DNA of 64,000 nt from Bifidobacterium saimiriisciurei (GCF_010667655.1 NZ_WHZU01000001.1:186001-250000); one strand, 5' to 3'; counted from the first letter of the stretch, positions 42,203 through 51,615 are shown. The notes: generated by a model not told the origin, from the sequence alone. Numbers and translations: made by a program.

Positions 42203-43078
42203 TCAATCCGCGCGCAGGCCGCGCAGCAGGGCGATCTCCTCACGATGCGTGGTCTCGGTGAGTTCTTTGGTCTCAAGAATCATCGGCAACTCTTCCATAC
42301 GCGGGTCGTTGACCATCGTACGGAAGAACCCGAGGCCGAGCTCGCCTTCGCCGATATTGGCGTGACGGTCCTTATGCGATCCGAAGCCGAACTGCGAATC
42401 GTTGGCGTGAATGGCCTTGAGACGCCCCAGCCCGACGACGTCATCAAATTGCTTCAATACGCCGTCGAGGTCGTTCACAATGTCGTAGCCGGCATCATAC
42501 ACATGGCAGGTGTCGAAGGTAACGCCGATCATCGCCTTGTTCTCCACGCCGTCGATGATGGAGGCAAGCTCCTCGAAGCTGCGGCCGCATTCGGTGCCCT
42601 TGCCGGCCATGGTCTCGAGCAGGATCATGACGCCGGACTCCTCGGTATCGTCGTCGGCAAGCGCATCGAACACGCGGTTGAGGCCGTCGGCGATGAGGCG
42701 GCAGCCGGCCTCGCTCCCCTGCCCCACATGCGAGCCGGGATGAATGTTGATGTACGTGCGCTGGCCGGCCGCGGCGATGGGCTCCAGCAGTCGGATGTCC
42801 TGGGCGAGCGCGTCGATGGCGAAGGCGCGCTTGGAGGCGTCCTTGCCGGCGAAGTTGTAGACGTAGGGAGCATGCACGACCAGCGGGCCGTAATGCTCGG
42901 CCGCCAGCTGCTCGCCGAACGCGGCGGCCCCTTCGGGGGTCAGCGCCTTCGAACGCTTGCCGTACGGCGAACGCGGGAAGAACGCGAACGCGGTGCCGCC
43001 TTCGTCATGCGAACGCTCCAGCAGCTTCTTCCAGCCGCCCGAGGTCGACAGATGCGATCCGATGAAGAGCTTATCCAT
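42203..43078 (-). CDS. nfo: Endonuclease IV (deoxyribonuclease IV)
   Basis: 291 residues from the ATG at 43078 (GGAAGGA upstream). A zinc TIM-barrel AP endonuclease: IGSHLSTSGGW, VVHAPYVYNFAG, NIHPGSHVGQGSEAG, ILLETMAGKGTE, VTFDTCHVYDAGYD, IHANDSQFGFGSHKDRHANIGEGELG carry the His, Glu and Asp ligands of the trinuclear zinc site. It cuts DNA at abasic sites in base excision repair. Lies antisense between peptide genes 5 and 6 and has no evident link with them. Confidence 0.95.
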   Translation of the reverse strand: MDKLFIGSHLSTSGGWKKLLERSHDEGGTAFAFFPRSPYGKRSKALTPEGAAAFGEQLAAEHYGPLVVHAPYVYNFAGKDASKRAFAIDALAQDIRLLEPIAAAGQRTYINIHPGSHVGQGSEAGCRLIADGLNRVFDALADDDTEESGVMILLETMAGKGTECGRSFEELASIIDGVENKAMIGVTFDTCHVYDAGYDIVNDLDGVLKQFDDVVGLGRLKAIHANDSQFGFGSHKDRHANIGEGELGLGFFRTMVNDPRMEELPMILETKELTETTHREEIALLRGLRAD

Positions 43079-43625
43079 GTGCGGCTTCCTTCCCTGCGAT
43101 ATGGCAATCGTGTTCGAGACTACACCTCGGCCGGGCCCGAATCGCACACGTACCTCTGCAATCAGCGAATGGGCCGCCCCCGTCGTTTCCGGCCCAGCCC
43201 ACCATGACCATGCGAGTTTTGTGGTTTTTCCGAGGTCATATCACACCAAACAGTCTGATTTTCGAGCGAATGCCAAGCGATACCGGACTATTAAAACCAC
43301 AAAAACACACGAGGTCGATTCAACACGTCCTGATTCGCCCGCCCCGCTCATTTCCCCACCACACGATTCCAAGGCACCCATATCGCGTTGCCCACGACAA
43401 TCGTCATCGCAGGTAAACTCCGTGTGACAAATCGTGGCACGACTTGCTGAAACCGGTTTCAAGAGCTATATTGGGAATCGTTGGGAAGGAAAACAACGAA
43501 AGCGATACACAAGATCGTTGATTTCCGAAGGATTATTTGGAATTCATCGATAGCGCGCATCACGATTCGGGTTTTCGTCCTTAACGAAGTCAATTGATGA
43601 AGAAACACTATGAAAGGTGGCAATC
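43079..43625. other. Intergenic region upstream of peptide gene 6
   Basis: 550 bp of lower GC content. It holds an inverted repeat GTTTTGTGGTTTT (43216) and AAAACCACAAAAA (43293) 64 bp apart, and the operator at 43448. No coding frame with a ribosome binding site was recognised. Confidence 0.5.
43448..43461. promoter_or_regulatory. LacI-type operator TGAAACCGGTTTCA
   Basis: A perfect 14-bp palindrome, 164 bp upstream of peptide gene 6. It equals the core of the site at 9796 in the sugar island, so this peptide may be controlled by a sugar-responsive repressor. Confidence 0.72.
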
Positions 43626-43751
43626 ATGTCTCTCAAGGATTCGATGCTTCGCGGTATGGCTCTCTACGGCAGCGCCAAGATGGCCGGCACGATGGGCTGC
43701 TCCAACCACGAAATGAACGACACGATCATCAAGATCGCCCAGGATCGCTGA
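43626..43751 (+). CDS. Small peptide gene 6 (41 aa)
   Basis: Begins MSLKDSMLRGMALYGSAKMA and ends DTIIKIAQDR. AAAGGTGG lies nine bases upstream of the ATG. Paralogue of peptides 1 and 4 (SMLRG-MALYG block, IxxIAxDR end). It has one Cys, the only one in the family here. Isolated from the tandem cluster by endonuclease IV and carrying its own LacI-type operator. Confidence 0.72.
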   Translation: MSLKDSMLRGMALYGSAKMAGTMGCSNHEMNDTIIKIAQDR

Positions 43752-44250
43752 TTCGGCGGTTCATATACGACGTGAAGGGTTGATTCGGCGCCCTTCGCGC
43801 AATTGCGGCAGAGATTGCAGCAGTCAGGCCGAATATGTGAGGGAAAGCGGACAACGGGGTCCGTCTTCTTCTTTTCTACGGGGATTTTTCTTTTTTACGG
43901 GATTTCCCCTCAACGAACCCCTCTTCCACTTCGGAATCCACTCCGCTTCGACGCCTCCATACACCTTGCTATGAGCAAAATGTCAATCGTGGGCTCGGTA
44001 TTTCGAAAGTATGGTTTTCACTGGAAGCTTGGGACGCAATCGCAACGATTAGGAGCGGCGCGCTTCCCCGACGCCAGCGGCAAAACCTCATAATTCGCGT
44101 TTTCGGGATATTCAAATATTCAAAGATAAAAAGCAACGAAACCAGTATTATTTTAGGTCGGTTTTCGCTCGGATTCCAGCGGTTTTCCTTTGCGGCACAT
44201 AGAACGATTGACGACTGGAAATCCACGTACGCCCTTCTACCATGGGAGCC
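43752..44250. other. Intergenic region without recognisable gene
   Basis: About 500 bp of low-GC sequence after peptide gene 6, with poly-T tracts (for example near 43886) and a weak GAAGGG/CCCTTC hairpin at 43773. Promoter for the next small gene is expected near its right end. Nothing else was recognised. Confidence 0.5.
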
Positions 44251-44574
44251 ATGAGCATTCCAAATGAGTATCCAATGAAGCAATATCTCGGCGGCATTGT
44301 TGAAGCACTGAAGGCTGCTCCCACCAACGGCGCCAATCCGAACGACGTGGAGACGATTCGTTTCTACGGCGAGCTGGGCAACGACGCTCCCGATTCGCAG
44401 CTGCCCAATGTGCTGGTCGCCATCGCACGCGTGACCCGCGCCGTCACCGAGGACGAAGCCGCCAAGAAGGAGTTCACGAAGGCCGGTGGATTCGGCTACG
44501 TGAAGGACGCGCAGCACGCCATCATGGCCACGCTGGACAAGGATTCCGAGGACCTCGTCAAGAAGCGCGGCTGA
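44251..44574 (+). CDS. Hypothetical protein, 107 aa
   Basis: Starts MSIPNEYPMKQYLGGIVEAL if the ATG at 44251 (GGGAG upstream) is used; an ATG three codons earlier is possible. Soluble, mostly helical, with LPNVLVAIARVTRAVTEDEAAKKEF and a C-terminal KDSEDLVKKRG. No family recognised. Codon use is like the neighbouring genes and it is followed by a terminator, so it is probably a real gene. Confidence 0.65.
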   Translation: MSIPNEYPMKQYLGGIVEALKAAPTNGANPNDVETIRFYGELGNDAPDSQLPNVLVAIARVTRAVTEDEAAKKEFTKAGGFGYVKDAQHAIMATLDKDSEDLVKKRG

Positions 44575-44613
44575 ACGAACGTTCGCTCCCCGCGTTCACG
44601 ATTCTCAGTAGAG

Positions 44614-44653
44614 AAAACCGTCAACTGACTCGTTGCCAGTGCGACGGTTTTTT
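44614..44653 (+). terminator. Rho-independent terminator
   Basis: AAAACCGTC and GACGGTTTTTT form a 9-bp stem with T-run, about 40 bp after the 107-residue gene. Confidence 0.85.
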
Positions 44654-44659
44654 CATGCG

Positions 44660-44782
44660 CATGCGTTATAACCGACACTGAGAGTCATTATGCGGAGGGT
44701 TTCACGCACCGGTGCGTTATAACCGACGTTACGGAACCATATGCGTCGGTTATAACGCATGTATCCGTTATAACCGACGCCG
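44660..44782. repeat. GTTATAACCGAC repeat, 51-bp period
   Basis: GTTATAACCGAC starts at 44665, 44716 and 44767, exactly 51 bp apart each time. An inverted copy at 44745 pairs with the second to give a hairpin. It runs directly into the 52-bp array that follows. Confidence 0.75.
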
Positions 44783-44806
44783 AATAACGGTAGGTTGCAA
44801 AAATAC

Positions 44807-45117
44807 GAGGCCGTTCCGATTCGTTCAGCGCCATCCAACGGACGGGAACCGAAGACACGCCACGGTTCCTGTTTGTTGGCACCGCATAACCGACAGGATG
44901 CAAAGCAACGCCCCGGTTCCGATTCATCGCACCGTATGCAACGGATGGGAACCGGAGAGCCGGAACGATTCCGGTTCGTTGGCCGATACGCAACGGACGG
45001 GAACCAAGAAGCCGCCACGGTTCCTGTTTGTTTGGCACAGACCAACCAACAGGATGCAAAGCAACGCCCCGGTTCCTGCTCGTCGCATGATGACGACGGG
45101 AAGGAACCGGGGCGAAC
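44807..45117. repeat. Tandem array of degenerate ~52-bp hairpin units
   Basis: Five units whose GGAACC or GGATGC left arm begins at 44845, 44896, 44948, 45000 and 45052 (51-52 bp apart), each paired with a GGTTCC-type right arm. Flanks such as CAACGGACGGGAACC and GGTTCCTGTTTGTTGG recur. The same unit is arrayed at 56533-56790. It lies between the terminator of the 107-residue gene and the end of purK. Confidence 0.8.
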
Positions 45118-45137
45118 GGCGAGCGGCCGGAGACGAA

Positions 45138-46307
45138 CTACTTCAGGTCGTCCCAGACGCCGGTGGCCTCGAGGTCGGCCACGGTGCGGGCGGTGTCGTC
45201 GGTGAGCACGGTGATGTGGCCCATCTTGCGGTTGTGGCGCACCTGCGCCTTGCCGTAGTCGTGCACGTTCCATTCGGGATGCTCGCCGATGAGCGCGCGG
45301 CTGGGCGCCACATGCTGGCCGAGCACGTTCACCATGACGGCGGGGCTGAGCAGCTTCGGCTCGGGCAGCGGCCATCCGGCGATGCCGCGGATGTGCGCGT
45401 CGAACTGGTCGATGGAGCACGCCTCGATGGTGTAGTGGCCGGAGTTGTGCGGACGCGGCGCCAGCTCGTTGACGACCACGCGGCCGTCCTTGGTGATGAA
45501 CAGCTCGATGGCGAGCGTGCCCGCCAGCTCGAAGCCCTTGGCCAGACGCAGCGCGAGGTCGCGGGCCTGCTCGTGCAGCTCGTCGCTCACCTCGGCCGGG
45601 GCTACGGTGATGTGCAGGATGTTGTTGCGATGGTCGTTGCGCACCATCGGGAACGTCACGTACTGTTCGCCGTTGCCGGAGACCAGGATCGACGCCTCGA
45701 ACGCGAAGTCGACGAAGCCTTCGAGGATGCTCGGCGGGAAGCCGCCGCCGCGGTCGCCGCGGGCGCGGATCTTCTCGAGGTCGGCGTCGTTCTTCAGCAC
45801 GTGCTGGCCGTGGCCGTCGTAGCCGCCGGAGCGGGTCTTCAGAACGCACGGGTAGTGCAGGTCGTCGATGGCGGCCTCGAGCTCGTCGAAGTCGTTGACC
45901 TCGCGCCACGGGGCGGTTTCGATGCCGTGCTTGTTGATGAACGTCTTCTCGTTGATGCGGTCCTGGGTCACGCGCAGCAGGTCAGTGCCCTGCGGGGCGG
46001 CGACCAAGTGGCGCACCTCGTCGATGGAGTCGGCGTCGACGTTCTCGAACTCGTAGGTGAGCACGTCGGACTTCTCGGCTAGGTCGTGGATGGCGGTCTT
46101 GTCGTCGTATTCGCCGACGACCTGGAAGTCGGCCACCTGCGCGGTCGGGCAGTCGGGGGTCGGATCGAGCACACCGATGCGGAAGCCGCGGTACTTGGCC
46201 ACGATGGCCATCATGCGGCCGAGCTGGCCGCCGCCGACGATGCCGATGGTGGCACCGGGCTGCAGCATCTTGACGGCGCCGTTGGTTTCCTCAGACAAGC
46301 TGGGCAT
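45138..46307 (-). CDS. purK: N5-carboxyaminoimidazole ribonucleotide synthase
   Basis: 389 residues, ATP-grasp fold. [21 protein letters not shown] opens the protein and the ATP-grasp segments [31 protein letters not shown] and [14 protein letters not shown] follow. It makes N5-CAIR from AIR, ATP and bicarbonate in purine synthesis, the substrate of PurE. Its start overlaps the 3' end of purE by 17 bp, so the two are translationally coupled. Confidence 0.95.
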   Translation of the reverse strand: MPSLSEETNGAVKMLQPGATIGIVGGGQLGRMMAIVAKYRGFRIGVLDPTPDCPTAQVADFQVVGEYDDKTAIHDLAEKSDVLTYEFENVDADSIDEVRHLVAAPQGTDLLRVTQDRINEKTFINKHGIETAPWREVNDFDELEAAIDDLHYPCVLKTRSGGYDGHGQHVLKNDADLEKIRARGDRGGGFPPSILEGFVDFAFEASILVSGNGEQYVTFPMVRNDHRNNILHITVAPAEVSDELHEQARDLALRLAKGFELAGTLAIELFITKDGRVVVNELAPRPHNSGHYTIEACSIDQFDAHIRGIAGWPLPEPKLLSPAVMVNVLGQHVAPSRALIGEHPEWNVHDYGKAQVRHNRKMGHITVLTDDTARTVADLEATGVWDDLK

Positions 46308-46788
46308 TGGACTCCTCTACCTTCTTCTTCAGTTCGTCGCGGTACTCCTGCAGCTCCTTGGCCAGACGCTCGTCGGTGGTCGAGAGGATCTGCACGGCCA
46401 GCAGGCCGGCGTTCGTGGCGCCGGAGTTGCCGACGGCGGTGGTGGCGACGGGGATGCCGCCGGGCATCTGCACGATGGACAGCAGCGAATCCCAGCCGGA
46501 GAGGGCGTGGGAGCGCACCGGCACGCCGATCACGGGCAGCGTGGTCTGCGCGGCGACCATGCCGGGAAGGTGGGCGGCGCCGCCGGCGCCGGCGATGATC
46601 ACGTGGATGCCCTTGCTACGCGCGGAATGGGCGAAGTCGGCCATGAGCTCCGGCGTGCGGTGGGCGGAGACCACCTGCTTGGAATACGGTACTGCGAACT
46701 TGTCGAGCATCTCGCATGCGTGCTTCATCGTCTCCCAGTCGCTGGAAGAACCCATTACCACGGCTACGAGCGGTGCGTTTTCAGCCAT
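46291..46788 (-). CDS. purE: N5-carboxyaminoimidazole ribonucleotide mutase
   Basis: 165 residues from the ATG at 46788, six bases after GGAGG; an adjacent ATG at 46791 is only three bases away. [36 protein letters not shown] and [25 protein letters not shown] are the class I PurE signature segments. Converts N5-CAIR to CAIR. First gene of the purE-purK pair. Confidence 0.95.
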   Translation of the reverse strand: MAENAPLVAVVMGSSSDWETMKHACEMLDKFAVPYSKQVVSAHRTPELMADFAHSARSKGIHVIIAGAGGAAHLPGMVAAQTTLPVIGVPVRSHALSGWDSLLSIVQMPGGIPVATTAVGNSGATNAGLLAVQILSTTDERLAKELQEYRDELKKKVEESNAQLV

Positions 46789-46943
46789 CATTAACCTCCG
46801 TTGATCCGAACAGATACAACTGTACGCAACAGCGGGGAAAACACCGGCCGCGACGTGCGGAGACGGCAACGCCATCGGTTCCCCGGGGAAACGCATCCGC
46901 CCGGCGATGACGACGGCCCCGGCGAACGCCGAACGGCCCCGGC

Positions 46944-48020
46944 TCAGTTCTCGGCGAGCACCTCGACCCGCACCTTCTTGGAGCGCAGGAACGCGACGGC
47001 GTCGCGGATGTTGCGCTCGGGACCCTCGAACACGCCCACGATGCCGCCGATCGGGTACTTGCCCACGATCTGCACGTCGGCAAGCATGATGTTCACGTCG
47101 ATGCCGAACTTGCGGGTGATCAGCGACACCAGGGGCTCCGAGACATCCTCGTGCACGTAGCGCAGACGGATGAGCTTCTGGCCGGGCCGTAGATCGACCA
47201 CGGGGTCGTGGCCGGCGAGCAGCGCGTCGACCTTGCCAAGGCTGGAGACCGCCTCCATGAACACGCGGGTCTGGTCGGTCTGCGGGTCGGCGAGCACGGA
47301 GAACGTGCTGCCCTCCTCCACCACGAGGCCACGGTCGAGCACGACGATATGGTCGCAGATCTCCTTCACCGTGGCGATCTCGTGGGTGGCGAGCACCACC
47401 GTGGCGCCGGATTCACGGGCGAACTGCTGGATGAGGCGAAGAATCTCACGGCCTTCGATATGGTCCTGGGCGGCGGTGACCTCGTCGAACAGCAGGATCT
47501 TCGGGCTTGACGCGAACGCGCGGGCCACGGCGGCACGCTGCAGTTCGCCGCCGGAAAGCTGCGAGGGATGGGCGTCCCTCTGCGAGCGCAGGCTCACCTC
47601 GCGCAGCAGACGCAGGGCCTTGGCGCGGGCGGCCTCATCGGGACGGTCGGCGTCTTCGGCCTCTCCGGCGGCGATGGCCACGGATTCGAGCACGGTGCGT
47701 TCCTCGTCGAAGGCGGGGAACACGCCGGCCCGCGAGATCTGCGTGCGGAATCGGGCGAGCGCGGGCTTGCCGAGTTTCGCAAGATTCTCGCCAAGCACGG
47801 TGACGACGCCGGATGTGGGCGTCAGACGGCCGTCGATGAGTTTGAGCAGCGTGCTTTTGCCTGCGCCGCCAAGACCGATGACACCGTAGATGCCGCCCTG
47901 TTCGAAATGCAGGGTGACGTCCTTGAGCAGGGATTTCGGCCCGTCGGCCGTCAGCACCGTTTTGGTGACGTTGGAAAGGACTATCGCATCGTTCTCGACT
48001 GCATCGTGTTCTTCGGCCAT
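46944..48020 (-). CDS. MetN-like ABC ATPase with C-terminal NIL domain
   Basis: 358 residues. Walker [10 protein letters not shown], signature [14 protein letters not shown], Walker [13 protein letters not shown] and the H-loop ATHEIATV are intact, though the usual DEPTSALD is DEVTAAQD. The last 80 residues ([20 protein letters not shown]...) match the NIL regulatory domain of methionine importers. No MetI or MetQ gene is adjacent, so it is an orphan and could pair with a transporter elsewhere. GGGAGGTAGCGACCG precedes the ATG. Confidence 0.85.
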   Translation of the reverse strand: MAEEHDAVENDAIVLSNVTKTVLTADGPKSLLKDVTLHFEQGGIYGVIGLGGAGKSTLLKLIDGRLTPTSGVVTVLGENLAKLGKPALARFRTQISRAGVFPAFDEERTVLESVAIAAGEAEDADRPDEAARAKALRLLREVSLRSQRDAHPSQLSGGELQRAAVARAFASSPKILLFDEVTAAQDHIEGREILRLIQQFARESGATVVLATHEIATVKEICDHIVVLDRGLVVEEGSTFSVLADPQTDQTRVFMEAVSSLGKVDALLAGHDPVVDLRPGQKLIRLRYVHEDVSEPLVSLITRKFGIDVNIMLADVQIVGKYPIGGIVGVFEGPERNIRDAVAFLRSKKVRVEVLAEN

Positions 48021-48260
48021 CGGTCGCTACCTCCCCGCCGGGCCCGCCGCCGTGCTTCGCACCGGCCGACGGGCATACGCTGTTCCATACTGAATCCCAA
48101 GGGTATTGCACTTTTCCGACCGTTTCCAGCCTAGCGGCCGGAATGTCGGCGGGAACCGTCCCGGGATGCGTTCCGATAAACACCCACGGCGCCTGCAACC
48201 GCAACGTTTTACCGACGACGATATAAACGCGGGTTGTAGACGCCGATCAGATAATGCGAA

Positions 48261-49250
48261 TCACACGTGGAGGACGACCTTGCCGAAGACGTCGCCGTCG
48301 AGGACCTTGCGGAACGCGACGTGCGCGTCGGCGAGCGCATACGTGGAGTCGATGACGGGATGGATGTCGGCGTGTTCGACGAATCGTAGCAGTCGGGCGA
48401 AGTCGTCGCGCGTGCCCATGGTGACGCCCTGTACGCGGATGTCCTGGAAGAACACGCGCGTCAGTTCGGCGCCGGGCTGGTCGCCGGTGGTGGCGCCGCA
48501 GACGGCGATGGTGCCGCCGGGGCGCACGGACTTGACGGAATGCGACCATGTGGCCGCGCCCACGGATTCGATGACGGCGTCGACCTTGCGCGGCAGACGC
48601 TCTCCCGGCCCGAACACGGCGTCGGCACCGATTTCGAGCGCCTTGGCGCGCTTCTCCTCGCTGCGGGAGGTTGCGAACACCTCGAGTCCGGCCGCATGGG
48701 CGAGCATGATGGCGGCGGTGGAGACGCCGCCGCCCGCGCCCTGCACGAGGATGGTGTCGCCGGGCTTGACGCCGGCTGCGGAGAACACGAGCGAGTAGGC
48801 GGTCAGCCAGCTGGTGCCGAGCGCCGCGGCCTCGTCCATGGTGAGGTTTGCGGGCTTGGCGAACACGTTGGCGCTGGGCACGGAGGTCTTTTCGGCCATG
48901 GTGCCGGCGTACTTCTCGGAGAGGATGGTGCGGCGCTCGCCGGGGGCCACGCCGTTGCCGTCGGTGCCGACGAACGTGTAGAGCACGACCTCCGCGCCGG
49001 CCTTGAGCCCCTTGCGCACGGGGATGTCGTCGTCGAGGACGCCGGCGGCGTCGGTGCCGAGGATCATCGGCGTCTGCTTGTCGGAGAGGCCGACGCCCTG
49101 CAGCGACCACAGGTCGTGGTGGTTCACGGTGGCGGATTTCACGGATATCGTGGACCAGTATTCGCGCGGCTGCGGTTCGGGCCGCTCCCCCACGGCCAGT
49201 ACGGACATCGGATCGTCATGGTTCACGTTGCTTGCGTATACGGCCCTCAT
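48261..49250 (-). CDS. Zinc-independent alcohol dehydrogenase / quinone oxidoreductase family protein
   Basis: 329 residues of the MDR superfamily. LGTDAAGVLDDDIPVRKGLKAGAEVV and ILVQGAGGGVSTAAIMLAHAAGLEVFAT (nucleotide-binding GAGGGV loop) are typical. The structural zinc Cys set is absent. NADPH-dependent reduction of quinones or enals is the likely activity. AAAGGAG precedes the ATG. Divergent from the DXS-like gene. Confidence 0.85.
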   Translation of the reverse strand: MRAVYASNVNHDDPMSVLAVGERPEPQPREYWSTISVKSATVNHHDLWSLQGVGLSDKQTPMILGTDAAGVLDDDIPVRKGLKAGAEVVLYTFVGTDGNGVAPGERRTILSEKYAGTMAEKTSVPSANVFAKPANLTMDEAAALGTSWLTAYSLVFSAAGVKPGDTILVQGAGGGVSTAAIMLAHAAGLEVFATSRSEEKRAKALEIGADAVFGPGERLPRKVDAVIESVGAATWSHSVKSVRPGGTIAVCGATTGDQPGAELTRVFFQDIRVQGVTMGTRDDFARLLRFVEHADIHPVIDSTYALADAHVAFRKVLDGDVFGKVVLHV

Positions 49251-49469
49251 CGGCTCTCCTTTCGATTACGGCGGCACGGACACGGCCGGCCGCCGGTCCT
49301 ATTGTGCGGCGAAGTCATGCGACGACACGAACGGACACGCGCGTCGCACGAATCTATACGAAGATGTTGGGGGTATTCACGGCAACCCGGATCATTCCGA
49401 CGTGTTATCCGCTATGATTTCGCGGTTGGAACCTTCCCGCAGCGAGGATGACTATCGCAAAGGAGCACG

Positions 49470-51467
49470 ATGAGCGATCTTCTGGCACATATCGACGGAC
49501 CTGACGATCTGAAGCGTCTGTACGTGGTGCAGTTGCCTGCTCTCGCCGACGAGATCCGTGCCGCGCTGCTGCGGTATTGCGCGGCGAAGGGCGGTCATAT
49601 CGGCTCCAACCTCGGCATGGTCGAGGCGACCATCGCCCTGCACTATGTGTTCGATTCGCCGCGCGACCGCATCGTCTTCGACGTCTCCCACCAAAGCTAT
49701 GTGCATAAGATGCTGACCGGCCGCCGCCTCGCCTTCACCGACGAGACGCTGTTCGGTTCGGCGACGGGATTCACGAATCCCGACGAAAGCGAACACGATT
49801 CGTTCGTGCTGGGGCATACGGGCACGTCGGTCTCGCTGGCGTGCGGCATGGCGAAGGCGCGTGACCTCATGGGCGGAAGGAACAACGTGATCGCGGTGAT
49901 CGGCGACGGGTCGCTGTCGAGCGCGGTGGCGTTCGAGGGACTGAACGAGGCCGCGGAGCTGAACGGCAATCTCATCATCGTGTTCAACGACAACGAGATG
50001 TCGATCGCCGAGAACCATGGCGGCATGTATGCGGGATTGGCGGAATTGCGTGCGACGAACGGAACGTCGCCGCACAATCTGTTCCGTGATATGGGATTGG
50101 ACTACCGGTATGTGGCGGACGGCAACGATACGTCCGCCCTCGTGCAGGCGTTCGAAGATGTGAAGGACTGCGACCACGCGACGGTCGTGCATATCCATAC
50201 GTTGAAGGGCAAGGGGCTCGACGCCGCCGAGGAGGGGCGCGTGGAGAGCAATCACTGGCATAACCCCGTTCCGGCGGCCGAGGCCGCGCCGGCGAGGCCG
50301 AATGCGAGGAAGACGTACGGCGGCATGGCGATGGATGCGCTGGCCGCACGATTCGACGCGGAGCCCGGCCTGGTGGTCATCTCGCCGGCGACGCCCGGCT
50401 CGAACGGCATCACACGTCAGTGGCGTGCGGCGGCCGGACGGCATTACATCGACACCGGCATCACCGAGGAGCATGCGGTGACGTTCGCGGCGGGCATCGC
50501 CCGGGCGGGCGGCACGCCGGTGCTGGCGACGAGCGCCACGTTCTTCCAGCGCGCCTACGACGAGATTCATCAGGAGTTCGCGCTGAACAACGTGCCGGGC
50601 ACGCTGCTGGTGTTCTCGGGCGGCATCTCCGGCACCGACAACACGCATTCGGGCGCCGGCGACGTGGTGATGTTCGGCAATGTGCCGGGATTGACGTGTC
50701 TGGCGCCGACGAGCGGCGAGGAGATGCTGCGGATGCTGGCGTGGGCGACCGGCGACGCGCGGCGGCCGGTGGCGATCCGTATGCCGGGCGAGGCGGTGCT
50801 CGCCGGCGAGCGCGGCGGAGAGTATCCGCGGTTCGTTGCGACCACTGCGGAATCCGCCGGCGCGCAGTCCGATGTTGCGCAGTCCGATGTTGCGCAGTCC
50901 GATGTTGCGCAGTCCGATGTTGCGCAGACCGATGACGGCGCTATGACGAAGGCCGATAACGGGAAGGCCGGCGATGCTGCCGCCGCGGCCGGCGGAACGG
51001 CCGGCAGGTCGCGCGGGGCCGGCGAGGTGTCGGTCGACGACATCGCGGCGGCGTCGGTCGCCGGCGACCCGTGGGCGCGGTATACGGTCACGAGGGCCGG
51101 CTCGCAGGTGGCGATTCTTGGTCTTGGCAATGCGTATCCGTTGGCCGAGAAGGCCGCCGCGTCGTTGGACGACGCCGGCGTGCGGGCCACGGTCATCGAC
51201 CCGCATCAGTATTCGACGATCGACACGGCCACGTTGGACGTGCTGCGCGAACGGCACACGGTGGTGGTCACCGTCGAGGACGGCCAGCTGGAAGGCGGCT
51301 GGGGCGGCAAGATCGCCTCGTATTACGGAGATTCCCCGATGCGCGTGCTGAACTTCGGAGCGCGTAAGGAGGTCACGGACCGTATTCCGTTGGACGCGCT
51401 ATGCAAGCGCTACCGGCTCACCGCCGCCGATATCGCCGACGCGGCGCTGAAGGCGTTACACGGCTGA
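49470..51467 (+). CDS. DXS-like thiamine-diphosphate enzyme with repeat-expanded linker
   Basis: 665 residues. The first half has GGHIGSNLGMVEATIALHYVFDSPRDRIVFDVSHQSYVHK, which resembles 1-deoxyxylulose-5-phosphate synthase, and the TPP/Mg motif GDGSLSSAVAFEGLNEAAELNGNLIIVFNDNEMS. The transketolase pyrimidine domain has GITEEHAVTFAAGIARAGG. The DXS glycine-rich GGFSKR-type segment before LGHTGTS is changed to GSATGFTNPDES, so it may be a divergent DXS or another TPP synthase. A linker at about 465-530 carries VAQSD repeats and low-complexity Ala/Gly. AAAGGAG precedes the ATG. Confidence 0.75.
   Translation: MSDLLAHIDGPDDLKRLYVVQLPALADEIRAALLRYCAAKGGHIGSNLGMVEATIALHYVFDSPRDRIVFDVSHQSYVHKMLTGRRLAFTDETLFGSATGFTNPDESEHDSFVLGHTGTSVSLACGMAKARDLMGGRNNVIAVIGDGSLSSAVAFEGLNEAAELNGNLIIVFNDNEMSIAENHGGMYAGLAELRATNGTSPHNLFRDMGLDYRYVADGNDTSALVQAFEDVKDCDHATVVHIHTLKGKGLDAAEEGRVESNHWHNPVPAAEAAPARPNARKTYGGMAMDALAARFDAEPGLVVISPATPGSNGITRQWRAAAGRHYIDTGITEEHAVTFAAGIARAGGTPVLATSATFFQRAYDEIHQEFALNNVPGTLLVFSGGISGTDNTHSGAGDVVMFGNVPGLTCLAPTSGEEMLRMLAWATGDARRPVAIRMPGEAVLAGERGGEYPRFVATTAESAGAQSDVAQSDVAQSDVAQSDVAQTDDGAMTKADNGKAGDAAAAAGGTAGRSRGAGEVSVDDIAAASVAGDPWARYTVTRAGSQVAILGLGNAYPLAEKAAASLDDAGVRATVIDPHQYSTIDTATLDVLRERHTVVVTVEDGQLEGGWGGKIASYYGDSPMRVLNFGARKEVTDRIPLDALCKRYRLTAADIADAALKALHG
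50862..50936 (+). repeat. 15-bp tandem repeat GCGCAGTCCGATGTT, inside the DXS-like gene
   Basis: Four perfect copies at 50862-50921 and a fifth degenerate copy. It encodes VAQSD repeats between the two halves of the enzyme. As 15 is a multiple of 3, copy-number change would not shift the frame. Confidence 0.95.
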
Positions 51468-51481
51468 CATACGGTCCGTCA

Positions 51482-51568
51482 ATCCCGAAATCCGCGATTT
51501 ACGGTGCTTTATGGTCGTTTTTCGGCGAAAAAACGACCATAAAGCACCGTAAATTACCGGAAACGGGT
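51482..51568. repeat. Long palindrome (element B), between convergent genes
   Basis: Arms ATTTACGGTGCTTTATGG...TCGTTTTTCG and CGAAAAAACGA...CCATAAAGCACCGTAAAT, with outer pairs CCCG/CGGG. The inner stem is the same as in element A at 4262-4383. It lies 14 bp beyond the DXS-like stop and before the 3' end of the convergent gene, the place of a bidirectional terminator. Confidence 0.85.
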
Positions 51569-51615
51569 TTTTGCGCCGGATTACGGCCGCCAGCGGGAGC
51601 CATGTGAGCAAACGG

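Noticed and set aside
44807..45117. Possible CRISPR array
   Set aside because: Units are imperfect and self-complementary throughout, with no constant repeat plus unique spacers and no cas genes in the window.
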